DNA from: Stanieria sp964562685
Lineage (GTDB): Bacteria > Cyanobacteriota > Cyanobacteriia > Cyanobacteriales > Xenococcaceae
Assembly (NCBI GenBank): GCA_964562685.1
Contig: CAZLUP010000011.1
Location: forward strand, 1 to 64,000
DNA: 64,000 nucleotides
Direction: 5' to 3'
Shown: positions 1 through 8,343 of the stretch, piece by piece
Position numbering within the stretch: the stretch's first letter is position 1
How the letters are laid out: each line of letters opens with the position of its first letter
The notes under the pieces: generated by a model
Told to the model about the DNA's origin: nothing
Databases searched by the model: none
The model's input: only the letters and a program-made list of their open reading frames with translations
Position numbers and translations under genes: made by a program

Positions 1-286
1 CAATTAATTCTAGGGCTACTGAAAGCCCCCGTCTTCTAGACGTGGGGTAGTTTACCCAACGGCTTGCGATTGCTAAACCACTACCACTAAACAAAGTGAG
101 TAATGAACTGATTAATAAAAATTGGCTGACTAATTTGTCTTCTTTTTCCTGAGTCAGGGATTCAATGGCATAATCAATAAACTTAGCTTCACGAGACATT
201 TTCAAAGCGATCAAACCACCAACAATCCAGAAAATTCCAAAGAGGCGAAATAACCATTCCAACAATAATATTAAGACAGTAGCCAT
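1..286 (-). CDS. Small membrane protein, truncated by window edge and possibly by an IS end
   Basis: On the minus strand an ATG at 286-284 opens a frame that stays open to the window edge (95 codons seen). The first 28 or so residues are a hydrophobic helix (start MATVLILLLEWLFRLF), followed by a short charged loop and a second hydrophobic segment around residues 56-76 (LLISSLLTLFSGSGLAIA). From about residue 79 the frame runs through the hairpin at 26-47, giving an Arg-rich tail unlike the rest, so the native C-terminus has probably been replaced by inserted DNA. I do not recognise the family. It is divergent from the acetyltransferase gene starting at 327. Confidence 0.5.
   Translation of the reverse strand, partial: MATVLILLLEWLFRLFGIFWIVGGLIALKMSREAKFIDYAIESLTQEKEDKLVSQFLLISSLLTLFSGSGLAIASRWVNYPTSRRRGLSVALELI
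26..47. repeat. IS200/IS605-like terminal hairpin
   Basis: The sequence CCCCCGTCT-TCT-AGACGTGGGG folds into a 9-bp stem with one bulged base and a 3-nt loop. Subterminal hairpins of this appearance are typical of IS200/IS605 (TnpA/TnpB) element ends in cyanobacteria. No transposase lies in the window; the element would extend to the left of position 1. The assignment rests on recalled resemblance only. Confidence 0.4.
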
Positions 287-326
287 AATCAAGTGTTATC
301 AAACTCAAGTTAGGTAAAGTTGTTCA

Positions 327-836
327 ATGAGCTTAGTATTTGAAACTCAGAGATTATTATTAAAACCGATCTTACAAAGTGATCTTGAGACACTACACCA
401 GATTCTGATCGACCCTTACGTGAGAAAATATTTGTGCGATGACAATATCTTTTCTTTGCAGCAAACTGAAGAGATGTTATTAGAAAGTCAAAGGCTCTTT
501 CAGGAAGAACAATTAGGTCTTTGGTTAATACAAACTAAAAATAATCAAGAAGTAATTGGATTTGTCGGTTTGTGGTATTTTTTTGCGGAAGCTCAACCTC
601 AGTTAGCTTATGCATTGCTACCAACAGCTACTAAAAAAGGTTATGCAACTGAAGCAGCAACTAAGATACTAGAGTATTGTTTTAATGAGCTTGATTACGA
701 TTATCTAATCGCTAGTTCTGACAAACTCAACCTTGAATCTCATCAAGTAGCGGAACGATTGGGCATGAAAAAAATTGAGGAAAGAATAGTTAATAATAAT
801 CTTATCTTGTTCTTCAAAATTGAGAAAGAGCAATGA
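327..836 (+). CDS. GNAT family N-acetyltransferase (RimJ/RimL-like)
   Basis: A 169-residue protein with the N-terminal signature of RimJ/RimL-type acetyltransferases (FETQRLLLKPI, residues 5-15) and the acetyl-CoA loop region around residues 95-115 (LAYALLP followed by KKGYATEAA). These enzymes transfer an acetyl group from acetyl-CoA to an amine, often on a ribosomal protein N-terminus or a small molecule; the substrate cannot be read from sequence. The C-terminal ERLGMKKIEE segment is the usual family strand/helix. Length is normal. It is monocistronic, followed by a 484-bp gap. Confidence 0.85.
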   Translation: MSLVFETQRLLLKPILQSDLETLHQILIDPYVRKYLCDDNIFSLQQTEEMLLESQRLFQEEQLGLWLIQTKNNQEVIGFVGLWYFFAEAQPQLAYALLPTATKKGYATEAATKILEYCFNELDYDYLIASSDKLNLESHQVAERLGMKKIEERIVNNNLILFFKIEKEQ

Positions 837-1320
837 TATTAAGTACAAATAATTGGCTGAAATAAAAAGAGTTGTTGTAATAGAAAAATATTTATTGCCT
901 ATTACCTATTACGTGACCTCAACTAATGTAAGTATTCAACTTAACTTGATATGAGTTGTTAAACAGAAAAATAAAGGCAGCACAAAATCCTAAGTTTGTT
1001 AATTTAAAACCAATCCAGCTTAACAGGCTCATTATTATGGTTATGTCGAACTAATCTCTATTTTGCTAATAGAGCTATTTTTGAGATTTATTTTATAGAA
1101 ATATTTTGAGCAAATTATTTTTTAGAGCAGTTAATTTACCTGCTTAATAGTTTTAATTTTAGCTTATTTTAATAAACTTCTTTAGAATAAATTCGTAAAA
1201 CCACTTAGTTGCTTAAAGAGATGATTAACTTCCGTCTTTTTAGGGAAATTGCTCTAGACAACTTAGAAAATACTTAGATATATTTGACTAGAAAATAAAT
1301 AAAATAACTAGATAAATTTC
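837..1320. other. Intergenic region without recognisable gene
   Basis: 484 bp, very AT-rich, with stops in all frames. It holds a short TTGCCTATTACCTATTACG repeat-like stretch near 894-914. It must carry the promoter of the PEP-CTERM gene at 1321, but I could not assign a convincing -35/-10 pair. Confidence 0.5.
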
Positions 1321-2124
1321 ATGAAAAACAACTCTTTAAATTTAGTAGGTTTTTCTTTATTAGCCACGGGTTTAGTCATTGGTTCTTCTACTTTATCTCC
1401 TGCTTTTGCAGTTCCTAATCTTCAATTAGATATCTTAGGTGGTTCTTACGATCTTTCAGATGAATCAATTTTTATTAATACCAATAGCGACTTTAACTTA
1501 TTAGCTTATTGTAGTCCTAGCAATCAAAACAATTGTCTTTCTCAAAAGCATTTTATTTCTATTGCAATTTTAGATGAAAATGCAAATTCAGTAACTACTG
1601 GTACTAATTTTGGTTCTTTCATCTTTAATGGAATTACTTATGGTAATGGCGGTAATGCACTAACTTTTGGTACCCCACCTCTCAACGATCCCGCAGGTCA
1701 AGATTCTGATGCAGGAGATTTGCAACCTCATGGTGTATTTCCTACTTTATTCACTGAAATTAGTTTTGACTTTGATTTAAATAAAACTAGAGAAGAAGTA
1801 AATACCCAAGATGATCCTGGCACTCTTTTGAATGCCGATACTAGCCCTACTAATAAAACTCTTTATTATCAAGATTTTAATGTTGATATTTCTGGTTTAA
1901 ATACTGGTTATCGCGTTCACTTCGATCTTTATAATGAAGAATTTAAAACAAATAGAAAGGGTTCAGATCTTGATGTGGATCAGAATGCTCCTTTTTCCCA
2001 CGATGCTTATGCTAAAAAAACAAAAGTTGATAATCCTCAAGACGTTCCTGAACCTGGAACAACATTAGCTCTTGGGTTATTAGCTCTTGGTTCTTTATCT
2101 TCCATGAAAAAAAGAATAGCTTAA
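1321..2124 (+). CDS. PEP-CTERM sorting domain protein
   Basis: A 267-residue exported protein. The N-terminus has a signal peptide (MKNNSLNLVGFSLLATGLVI, cleavage probably after SPAFA near residue 30). The C-terminus has a PEP-CTERM motif: VPEPGTTLALG at about residues 242-252, a hydrophobic stretch, then KKRIA. Such proteins are processed by an exosortase and often end up at the surface or in an exopolysaccharide matrix. The middle, rich in Asn, Asp, Thr and Phe, looks like a beta-rich domain with no recognised catalytic residues. A hairpin terminator follows at 2156-2203, so it is probably transcribed alone. Confidence 0.85.
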   Translation: MKNNSLNLVGFSLLATGLVIGSSTLSPAFAVPNLQLDILGGSYDLSDESIFINTNSDFNLLAYCSPSNQNNCLSQKHFISIAILDENANSVTTGTNFGSFIFNGITYGNGGNALTFGTPPLNDPAGQDSDAGDLQPHGVFPTLFTEISFDFDLNKTREEVNTQDDPGTLLNADTSPTNKTLYYQDFNVDISGLNTGYRVHFDLYNEEFKTNRKGSDLDVDQNAPFSHDAYAKKTKVDNPQDVPEPGTTLALGLLALGSLSSMKKRIA

Positions 2125-2155
2125 GTTTATTTTAACCATTCAATAATCAATTAGA

Positions 2156-2203
2156 TAGTAGAAAATTTTATTTAATATATAGATATTTTCTACTATTTTA
2201 ATT
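2156..2203 (+). terminator. Probable terminator of the PEP-CTERM gene
   Basis: TAGTAGAAAAT (2156-2166) pairs perfectly with ATTTTCTACTA (2185-2195), an 11-bp stem with an 18-nt loop, followed by TTTTAATTT. It lies 31 bp past the stop codon. The stem is AT-rich, so termination may be weak. Confidence 0.55.
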
Positions 2204-2285
2204 TACTCAATAAATTATTGATTTTAGTTTGAGATGTGTATTTTTTATTGGTATTGCTATTTTGAAGGGTAAAAAAATATTTTTT

Positions 2286-2450
2286 TTAATCATCACCAAG
2301 ACACCAACTCAAAATAAATAAAAAAACTATACCACAAAACATCCAACTAAAAGAACCTACATAATTTAATAAATCAATTGGTAGAAAAATTAAGCTTGAC
2401 AATAGCCAATTGCTTAAAAGTAAAAAAATAACAATAATTCCAATTAGCAT
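2286..2450 (-). CDS. Small hydrophobic protein, 54 residues
   Basis: On the minus strand an ATG at 2450-2448 opens a 54-codon frame ending in TAA at 2288-2286. The product has two strongly hydrophobic segments (residues 1-24, MLIGIIVIFLLLSNWLL; residues 33-50, SFSWMFCGIVFLFILSW) separated by LPIDLLNY, and ends in GDD. This would be a two-helix membrane microprotein. There is no clear ribosome-binding site (only TTGAG just upstream). AT-rich spacer DNA readily yields hydrophobic frames, so the call is tentative, but the clean two-helix pattern in an otherwise empty 560-bp spacer deserves listing. Confidence 0.4.
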   Translation of the reverse strand: MLIGIIVIFLLLSNWLLSSLIFLPIDLLNYVGSFSWMFCGIVFLFILSWCLGDD

Positions 2451-2749
2451 CTCAATTTAGTTAAAACTACAAAAATAATTCTATGATGTTGGTCTTTTGG
2501 AAAAATATGATTTAATTATAAGTAAACTTGATATAATTACACAAAATATCTCCGTAAAACAATCTCAAAATCAGCGGGGATATTTTCGATTTTTTAAAGT
2601 TTATAATCAAATAAAAAAAATAATATTTACTTCATTACTAATTTTGTTTTAAGCTAATTTCTATCAATTTAACTCTCGACAGATGAATAGTTGTGGGAAT
2701 TGATAAGACAATTACTCATCTTCTCCCATACAAAAAGCACAAAATAATA

Positions 2750-3223
2750 ATGTTAAAATTACGTAATTCTAGTTTAATTTTAATAGTTTTAACAGGGTTT
2801 ACTTACCCCACTTTACCTGTCTTAGCACAAAAACATGATTTTAATAACTTTAGTTTAGTAGCCGGTTTTAATCCTCTAGAAATTATTGTGACTGGTTATA
2901 CTAGTGGTGCTTATTCTTTAGCTTCAATTGTTAATCAAGATAAGTACGGAAATCCCTGCATGGGTTATGGGGATCCAAAACCAGACCACGTGATGGTTTT
3001 AGAAGATGATTTTTCTGAGCTTATTTTACAAGTAGATAGTGGTGGTCAAGATACAACTCTAGTTATTCGAGGTCCTGATAATGAAATTCGCTGCGGTTTT
3101 GGTCAAAATAATCTTAAAGATGCTTTGATTAAAGGTTCGGATTGGCAAGCAGGAGAATATTATATTTGGGTAGGTTCTATTGTTCCTAATCAAAAAGCTA
3201 ATTACCGTTTATCTGTCAAATAA
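2750..3223 (+). CDS. Secreted hypothetical protein
   Basis: The frame is open from a GTG at 2693, but the ATG at 2750 starts a textbook signal peptide (MLKLRNSSLILIVLTGF, cleavage after VLAQ near residue 27), so I start there (157 residues). The mature part is a compact beta-rich domain containing VTGYTSGAYSL, two Cys residues and a terminal SDWQAGEYYIWVGSI / ANYRLSVK pattern. That pattern resembles bacterial pre-peptidase C-terminal (PPC-like) domains, where a G-Y-x-I-x-V strand ends the fold. No catalytic residues are evident; a periplasmic or extracellular binding role is only a guess. Confidence 0.65.
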   Translation: MLKLRNSSLILIVLTGFTYPTLPVLAQKHDFNNFSLVAGFNPLEIIVTGYTSGAYSLASIVNQDKYGNPCMGYGDPKPDHVMVLEDDFSELILQVDSGGQDTTLVIRGPDNEIRCGFGQNNLKDALIKGSDWQAGEYYIWVGSIVPNQKANYRLSVK

Positions 3224-3320
3224 TTAAGACGGATTTTTCTACCGATATTAGTGTAATAAAATCTCCTTTGAGCGATAAGATAGATTAGTGATTGATAATA
3301 CTAACAGATAGGAATTTCCC

Positions 3321-4088
3321 GTGCTATCTTCATTATCTAAAGACTTTCGCATCATTTTCGAACGTGACCCGGCTGCCCGTAACTGGTTAGAGGTATTATT
3401 TTGCTATCCGGGTTTACAAGCTCTTGTGTTTCATCGGTTTGCTCACTGGTTATATTGTGTTGGTATTCCCTTTATTCCTCGACTGATTTCCCATCTAGGG
3501 CGTTTTTTAACAGGAATCGAAATCCATCCTGGAGCGCAAATAGGTCAAGGAGTTTTTATCGATCATGGTATGGGTGTAGTAATTGGTGAAACTGCGATTG
3601 TAGGAGATTATTCTCTGATTTATCAAGGGGTAACTCTTGGTGGAACAGGCAAACAAACAGGAAAACGTCATCCTACTTTAGGCGAAAATGTGGTTGTGGG
3701 TGCTGGTGCAAAGGTTTTAGGCAACCTTCAAATTGGTAATAATGTTCGTATTGGTGCAGGTTCAGTAGTTTTGAAGGATGTACCTTCCGACTGTACTGTG
3801 GTAGGTGTACCTGGTAGAATCATTTATCGTTCTGGAGTCAGAGTCAATCCTCTTGAACATGGTAATCTTCCTGATTCAGAAGCTTTAGTAATTCGTGCTT
3901 TGGTAGATCGAATTGAATCTTTAGAACAACAAGTAGAAAGTTTGCAACAATCTCATCATCAAAATAATTCTTTAGTAGCTGCGGTTTTGTCGGAATCAGA
4001 TGAAAAAGAACTTCTTGAAGAATTGGGAGAATGTTGTCGATTAAGGGATAAAGAAATCAGAGAGTTTTTAGCAGGAAGCGAATTCTAG
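3321..4088 (+). CDS. cysE: Serine O-acetyltransferase
   Basis: Converts L-serine and acetyl-CoA to O-acetylserine, the first step of cysteine biosynthesis in the cytoplasm. The short N-terminal helical region (RDPAARNWLEVLFCYPG, from residue 16) leads into the left-handed hexapeptide beta-helix (HPGAQIGQGVFIDHGMG, then VIGETAIVGD, GGTGKQTGKRHPTLG, VVVGAGAKVLG, NNVRIGAGSVV), with the catalytic-site His in FIDHGMGVVIGE. A C-terminal extension after GRIIYRSG contains a coiled-coil stretch (RIESLEQQVESLQQ). At 255 residues it matches the short CysE form. The 3' end overlaps the convergent gene at 4085 by 4 bp. Confidence 0.93.
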   Translation: MLSSLSKDFRIIFERDPAARNWLEVLFCYPGLQALVFHRFAHWLYCVGIPFIPRLISHLGRFLTGIEIHPGAQIGQGVFIDHGMGVVIGETAIVGDYSLIYQGVTLGGTGKQTGKRHPTLGENVVVGAGAKVLGNLQIGNNVRIGAGSVVLKDVPSDCTVVGVPGRIIYRSGVRVNPLEHGNLPDSEALVIRALVDRIESLEQQVESLQQSHHQNNSLVAAVLSESDEKELLEELGECCRLRDKEIREFLAGSEF

Positions 4089-4669
4089 GGATTAACTGAT
4101 TTAGTTATCCAGGTTTGGTCTTTAGATAGGATATACCAACAACGATTTTGTGGGTCGCCTTTTAATTCTAGGTGGTCTATTTTTTTAGGCATCAACAATA
4201 GCAAACAAAAATTGCCTAGGGGTTCTAGTTCGGAGGGAGCATGGGGGAAAAATGCTTCTTGGTTTTTCTCTCTGATTTGTCCGGGATTTGGCCAAGCAAA
4301 TTGTAAACGAGCAGGAGAAGATAGTTTTTGCCAAGCTATTTGACGAGCTAACCTCAAGGAATCATCTTGCTCTTTTTCTGTGATTAACATAAGAGTTCCA
4401 GAAATACGAAATTGTTCACGACTTTTGGTAAAGTACCAACAAATTTCTGCTTCAGATTGGTATTGAATTTGGTCAATTTTTGCGCTGCGATAATCGGTGA
4501 TAATTTGTAAATAATTAGTACCTTCTAAAAAACCACGAAATACTACTGTACGGTTAGCAGGTAATCCTTGTGGGGTAACAGTAGCTAGTTGTAAATAACG
4601 AGAATGAGCTTGAGAACGATTGAGATGAAGAGCGCGAGCTAAATGCGATTGCCATGGTGCTATAGACAT
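4085..4669 (-). CDS. Pyridoxamine 5'-phosphate oxidase-related FMN-binding protein (Alr4036 type)
   Basis: The start ATG at 4669 gives MSIAPWQSHLARALHLNRSQ, the usual N-terminus of cyanobacterial Alr4036-type proteins; an upstream in-frame ATG at 4717 would add 16 residues of unlikely sequence. Family features are the strand pair LQLATVTPQGLPANRTVVFRG, then TDYRSAKIDQI, and the AEICWYFTKSREQFRISG core that in PNPOx folds binds FMN. It lacks the full set of pyridoxine-oxidase residues I would expect in PdxH, so activity on B6 vitamers is uncertain. The C-terminus FFPHAPSELEPLGNFCLLLL is typical of the family. Convergent with cysE, 4-bp overlap. Confidence 0.8.
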   Translation of the reverse strand: MSIAPWQSHLARALHLNRSQAHSRYLQLATVTPQGLPANRTVVFRGFLEGTNYLQIITDYRSAKIDQIQYQSEAEICWYFTKSREQFRISGTLMLITEKEQDDSLRLARQIAWQKLSSPARLQFAWPNPGQIREKNQEAFFPHAPSELEPLGNFCLLLLMPKKIDHLELKGDPQNRCWYILSKDQTWITKSVNP

Positions 4670-4996
4670 ATAAATTTGATTGTTTTCAATATTGTAGTAG
4701 TTTAAGGTGCGTTGCATTATTTTTGATATTAATAATCAAAAAAAAATCAAGCAAGATAAATTGTTGAAAATACTTATATTTTAAATAGTTTAATTTTTAG
4801 ACATAATTTTTTTAAATATATTTACTAGATTTTTTTTTAAATCTTTTATTGTATTACATAATAATATATTTAGCTATATTCAAAAAGATATTGTTTAAGT
4901 AATTATGATCACAATGATTTAGTTTATGAAAATTTTATAAATAGAAGAGTAATGTTAATTAAGAACTAATGAAGTAATTACAAATCAGAGGGTTAT

Positions 4997-5017
4997 AGGC
5001 TAGGTACTACCTAGCCT
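4997..5017. repeat. Perfect inverted repeat in the 4718-5222 spacer
   Basis: AGGCTAGGTA (4997-5006), one base, then TACCTAGCCT (5008-5017): a perfect 10-bp inverted repeat. In RNA it would form an 8-bp stem with a 5-nt loop. It is the only GC-rich structure in an otherwise featureless AT-rich 505-bp gap. It could be a weak terminator for a transcript from the left (CTTTTTC follows about 10 nt later) or a protein-binding palindrome. Confidence 0.5.
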
Positions 5018-5294
5018 TATCTAAAACTTTTTCTAAATAACTTTTCTGATTTAAATTTGTTCAAGTTGCTACAATTTTTTCAAGAATAGCTTGAACTAAT
5101 TAAAAAATTTTCTATTAGCAAACAACACAATCAAAAAATAATCCCCTTGACAAAAAGTAAAAAGACTGCCGAGCGATCTGACTTAATAATTTATCAGAAA
5201 TTAAGCTTAATTCAATCTTTTATTGCTTTTTCTAATTGGTATTAATGATTCAACTATTTTGATTGATGTATTTATCTTATGGGTGTTGAAAAAT

Positions 5295-6158
5295 ATGTCT
5301 TCTGAATTAATTAATCAAGTACTCGAACTAACAAATGCAGAGCGTGCTAAAGCTGGTTTTGACCCTTTAAAATTAAATTCTCAATTAGTTAATGCTGCTC
5401 AAAATCATAGTCAAAATATGGCAGAAGATGATTTCTTTAGTCATACTGGAGAAGATGGTTCTAGTGTTAGCGATCGCGTTCAAGATACTGGTTATCAATA
5501 TTCAAGGTTAGGAGAAAATATTGCTGCTGGGCAAAAAACAGCAGAACAAGTTGTACAAGGATGGATGAATAGTCCTGGTCATCGAGCTAATATTCTTAAT
5601 CCTAATTTTACAGAAATTGGTATTGGTTACGTATTTTTAGAAAACGATACAGGTTCAGTTAACTATAATTATTATTGGACTCAAGTTTTTGGCAATCCGC
5701 TTTCTAATAACAATAGTGGAAATTCTAATCAAGAAAACGTATTAGAAGAAGAGAATAATAATTCTACTCCGATTGCGAATGATGATGTAGTTGAAGATAA
5801 TAATCAATCTCCTCCTGTGAAAAATACAGATGATAATTCTTCTGATGTAGAAAAAAAACAGCCAATTTCGCCTCCAAATAATGTTGATAATGATTTGACT
5901 GGGGAAGCTAATAATCCAGTGCTTACAGGTGGCAATGATTCAGTTAATTTTCCTGCCAATCAAGTAGAAACACCAGAAAATCAATTTACTGGTAATACCT
6001 GGCATAATTTTCAGGATATTTTTAATAATTCATGGTTAGGCAATTCTCTTAATAATGAGAATAGCTCTGAACCAATGGGAATTGAATATATTTCTGATTC
6101 TAATTTTGAACAAGATAAAAATTTTCTTATTAAAGAACATTTTAATTTAGTTTTTTAG
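5295..6158 (+). CDS. CAP (SCP-like) domain protein with Asn-rich tail
   Basis: I start at ATG 5295 (MSSELINQVLELTNAERAKA) because homologous CAP domains begin here; an upstream TTG at 5223 would add 24 residues that are not a normal signal peptide. Residues 1-135 are the CAP domain: LTNAERAKAGFDPLKLNSQL, HSQNMAEDDFFSHTGEDG, GENIAAGQKTAEQVVQGW, SPGHRANILNPNFTEIGIGY. The His/Glu cavity residues are present. The remaining 150 residues are low-complexity, Asn/Glu/Pro-rich. A nonapeptide-like LTGGNDSVNF near residues 211-220 hints at RTX-type export, which would explain the missing signal peptide; this is inference. Confidence 0.8.
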   Translation: MSSELINQVLELTNAERAKAGFDPLKLNSQLVNAAQNHSQNMAEDDFFSHTGEDGSSVSDRVQDTGYQYSRLGENIAAGQKTAEQVVQGWMNSPGHRANILNPNFTEIGIGYVFLENDTGSVNYNYYWTQVFGNPLSNNNSGNSNQENVLEEENNNSTPIANDDVVEDNNQSPPVKNTDDNSSDVEKKQPISPPNNVDNDLTGEANNPVLTGGNDSVNFPANQVETPENQFTGNTWHNFQDIFNNSWLGNSLNNENSSEPMGIEYISDSNFEQDKNFLIKEHFNLVF

Positions 6159-6366
6159 ATTCAACTAAATCGATCTGAAAGTTGAGTTTTTGAGCATTTT
6201 TTTTTATTACAATCAATAAATATTTTATTGGTAGGGTGCATAATTATGAACCCTTTTATCACTTTAAGTAAATATTTAATTGGTTTATAGCAGTTCTCAC
6301 TTCTATGAGGTACATCCGTTTGATACTGATTGAGCCTTGAAACCTACGGTAGTGCGCTTCGCCTAG

Positions 6367-6383
6367 GTTGATTGTTTGTCCAC
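6367..6383. repeat. 17-bp match to the repeat array at 58 kb
   Basis: GTTGATTGTTTGTCCAC is the exact reverse complement of GTGGACAAACAATCAAC, which occurs twice in the array at 58232-58454 directly after the decamer tract. It lies in the 284-bp spacer between the CAP gene and recQ, which otherwise holds a dispersed-looking AGCAGTTCTCACTTCTATGA segment at 6289-6308 and no gene. Confidence 0.5.
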
Positions 6384-6442
6384 AGTTCAATTAAGAATAA
6401 AAGAGTTATAACTGATTTAGCAAACTATACATTACATAGTCA

Positions 6443-7891
6443 ATGCCTTCATCAAATTGCCAGTTAATTCAAACTGAGTTACAAAAAATTTGGGGTTATC
6501 AAGATTTTCGTTATCCTCAAAGAGAAATAATTGATAGTTTGTTAACAGGTAAGGATGCTTTAATTGTGATGCCTACAGGTGGAGGAAAATCAATTTGTTT
6601 TCAACTACCTGCTTTGTTACAAACTGGTTTAACTATAATTGTGTCGCCGTTAGTGGCTTTGATGGAAAATCAAGTCCATCAATTACAACAAAAAAATTTA
6701 TCTGCTGCTTTAATTCATAGTGAATTATCAAGAGAGCAAAAAAAGCAAACTTTACAAGCTTTAACAAGACAAGAACTACGATTGGTTTATCTTTCTCCTG
6801 AAACTCTTTTAAGTCCACCAATTTGGGAAATAATCAGTCAACCGCAAATCAAAATTAATGGCTTAATCTTAGATGAAGCTCATTGTTTAGTACAGTGGGG
6901 AACGACTTTTCGTCCTGCTTATACTCGTTTAGGTATTGTTCGTCCTAGTTTATTAAAAAATAAACCATCAGGAACTAAAATTGCGATCGCAGCTTTTACG
7001 GCAACTGCCGATCCTCTTACTCAAAAAACTATTACCCAACAGCTACAGTTAAATCGACCAGAAGTTTTTTTAATCAATCCCTATCGTGCTAATCTCAATT
7101 TGCAAGTTAAAACGATTTGGACATCGAGAGGAAGAAAACAACAAACGTTAAAGTTTATTCAGGCAAGAAAAAAGCAGTTTGGTTTAGTTTATGTTCGTTC
7201 TCGTCGGGATAGTGAAGAATTAGCTCAATGGTTGCGATCATTTAACTATCCAGTTCAAGCTTATCATGCAGGATTGCCTACTCAAGCCAGAAGAAGTATT
7301 GAACAGGATTGGTTGACGGGAAAAATTCAGTTTACTGTTTGTACTTCAGCTTTTGGCATGGGAATTGATAAAAGTGATGTTCGTTGGATTGTACATTTTC
7401 ATGCACCAGAATTATTATCAGAATATTTGCAAGAAGTAGGTAGGGGAGGAAGAGACGGTAAACCAGCAGATGCTTTAACTTTAATTAGCGAAACGACAGG
7501 ATGGTTAAACCCAGAAGATAAACAACGCAGTCAATTTTTTAGACAAAAACTGGAAAAACAGTATTTTCAAGCGAAGCAATTAATTAAACAGATTCCACCT
7601 CAAGGTAGTATTAATAATATTTCAAAACAATTTCCTGGTGGCGATCTTGCTCTCAGTTTGCTTTATAGTGAAGGTTTAGTAAAATGGCTAGATCCTTTTA
7701 CCTATCAAAAACAGTCTACTAGTCTTAAGTTAAATCAAATTAATCTTCAACAACAAGTTTGGCAAAAACAACGACACGCTTTTCTACAGACTAAACAATG
7801 TCGGTGGCAATTTTTATTAGCAGCATTTGGATTTACTAGCGAAGCAAAAGGCTTTAGTTGTGGTCATTGTGATAATTGTCTGTGTGTTTAG
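6443..7891 (+). CDS. recQ: ATP-dependent DNA helicase RecQ (short form)
   Basis: A 3'-5' superfamily 2 helicase acting on recombination and repair intermediates. Seen in order: the RecQ N-terminal WGYQDFRYPQREII, motif I MPTGGGKS (about residues 43-50), motif II DEAHC, motif III FTATADP, and motif VI QEVGRGGRDG. The zinc-binding region is at the extreme C-terminus (CRW then CGHCDNC, the last Cys three residues from the end). At 482 residues it lacks the winged-helix and HRDC domains of the roughly 600-residue E. coli enzyme, which is common in cyanobacterial short RecQ proteins. It is followed by gene debris. Confidence 0.92.
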   Translation: MPSSNCQLIQTELQKIWGYQDFRYPQREIIDSLLTGKDALIVMPTGGGKSICFQLPALLQTGLTIIVSPLVALMENQVHQLQQKNLSAALIHSELSREQKKQTLQALTRQELRLVYLSPETLLSPPIWEIISQPQIKINGLILDEAHCLVQWGTTFRPAYTRLGIVRPSLLKNKPSGTKIAIAAFTATADPLTQKTITQQLQLNRPEVFLINPYRANLNLQVKTIWTSRGRKQQTLKFIQARKKQFGLVYVRSRRDSEELAQWLRSFNYPVQAYHAGLPTQARRSIEQDWLTGKIQFTVCTSAFGMGIDKSDVRWIVHFHAPELLSEYLQEVGRGGRDGKPADALTLISETTGWLNPEDKQRSQFFRQKLEKQYFQAKQLIKQIPPQGSINNISKQFPGGDLALSLLYSEGLVKWLDPFTYQKQSTSLKLNQINLQQQVWQKQRHAFLQTKQCRWQFLLAAFGFTSEAKGFSCGHCDNCLCV

Positions 7892-7972
7892 AGAATGTTT
7901 TTCTTCAAATAAACAAACTTGCTGAAACCTTAAAATATTCTCCTAGTGCTTTAGCCTATGTTTTACTGATAG

Positions 7973-8101
7973 GATTTAGAAACAGTATTTGGTCAAGATA
8001 TAGCTACAAAATTATTAGATGGAAAATTAGAAATAGATCGCGATCGGGCTAAAGTATTAGGTAGTTTTTTTAATGTAGATTCGAGTTTATTTGTTCAATA
8101 A
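7973..8101 (+). pseudogene. Remnant of a HigA-like antitoxin (C-terminal fragment)
   Basis: A 42-codon open stretch directly after an in-frame TAG (7970-7972) and without a start codon encodes DLETVFGQDIATKLLDGKLE then IDRDRAKVLGSFFNVDSSLF and VQ. This resembles the C-terminal half of HigA/XRE antitoxins, where an Leu/Ile-x-G-K helix pair is followed by A-x-x-L-x-x-F-F-x-V-x-x-x-L-F. No toxin gene is adjacent. The N-terminal half is missing or frameshifted, so I call it a remnant. The rest of the 452-bp spacer holds the decamer repeat at 8237 and no gene. Confidence 0.4.
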
Positions 8102-8236
8102 AGGCGATCGCTTTTTTGGAAGTCAATGATACATATAGTTCTGTTACTGTTCTTTATTTTTTTTAAATTATTTAATATAATTTTGAATAAAGTTTTTTAA
8201 TAAACTCGATCGCATTACTATTTTGTAGTGAATAAT

Positions 8237-8268
8237 GTCCACGGATGAACACAGATAAACGCAGATAA
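8237..8268 (+). repeat. Solo copy of the GTCCAC decamer repeat
   Basis: GTCCACGGATGAACACA is followed by GATAAACGCA and GATAA, i.e. GTCCACG plus two and a half copies of a 10-bp unit (GATGAACACA / GATAAACGCA). It is the same family, in the same orientation as the left flank at 57735, as the repeats bracketing the GxxExxY gene near 58 kb. Here there is no nuclease gene beside it. Confidence 0.7.
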
Positions 8269-8343
8269 AGTTATTGCTTGGTTTTGGGGTTGTATTTTAG
8301 GCTGTTAGCTAAGACAATTCATCTAGCTGGATTGTAAAAAGAT

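Noticed and set aside
2693..2749. GTG start extending the secreted protein by 19 residues
   Set aside because: The extension is polar and would bury the signal peptide that begins perfectly at ATG 2750.
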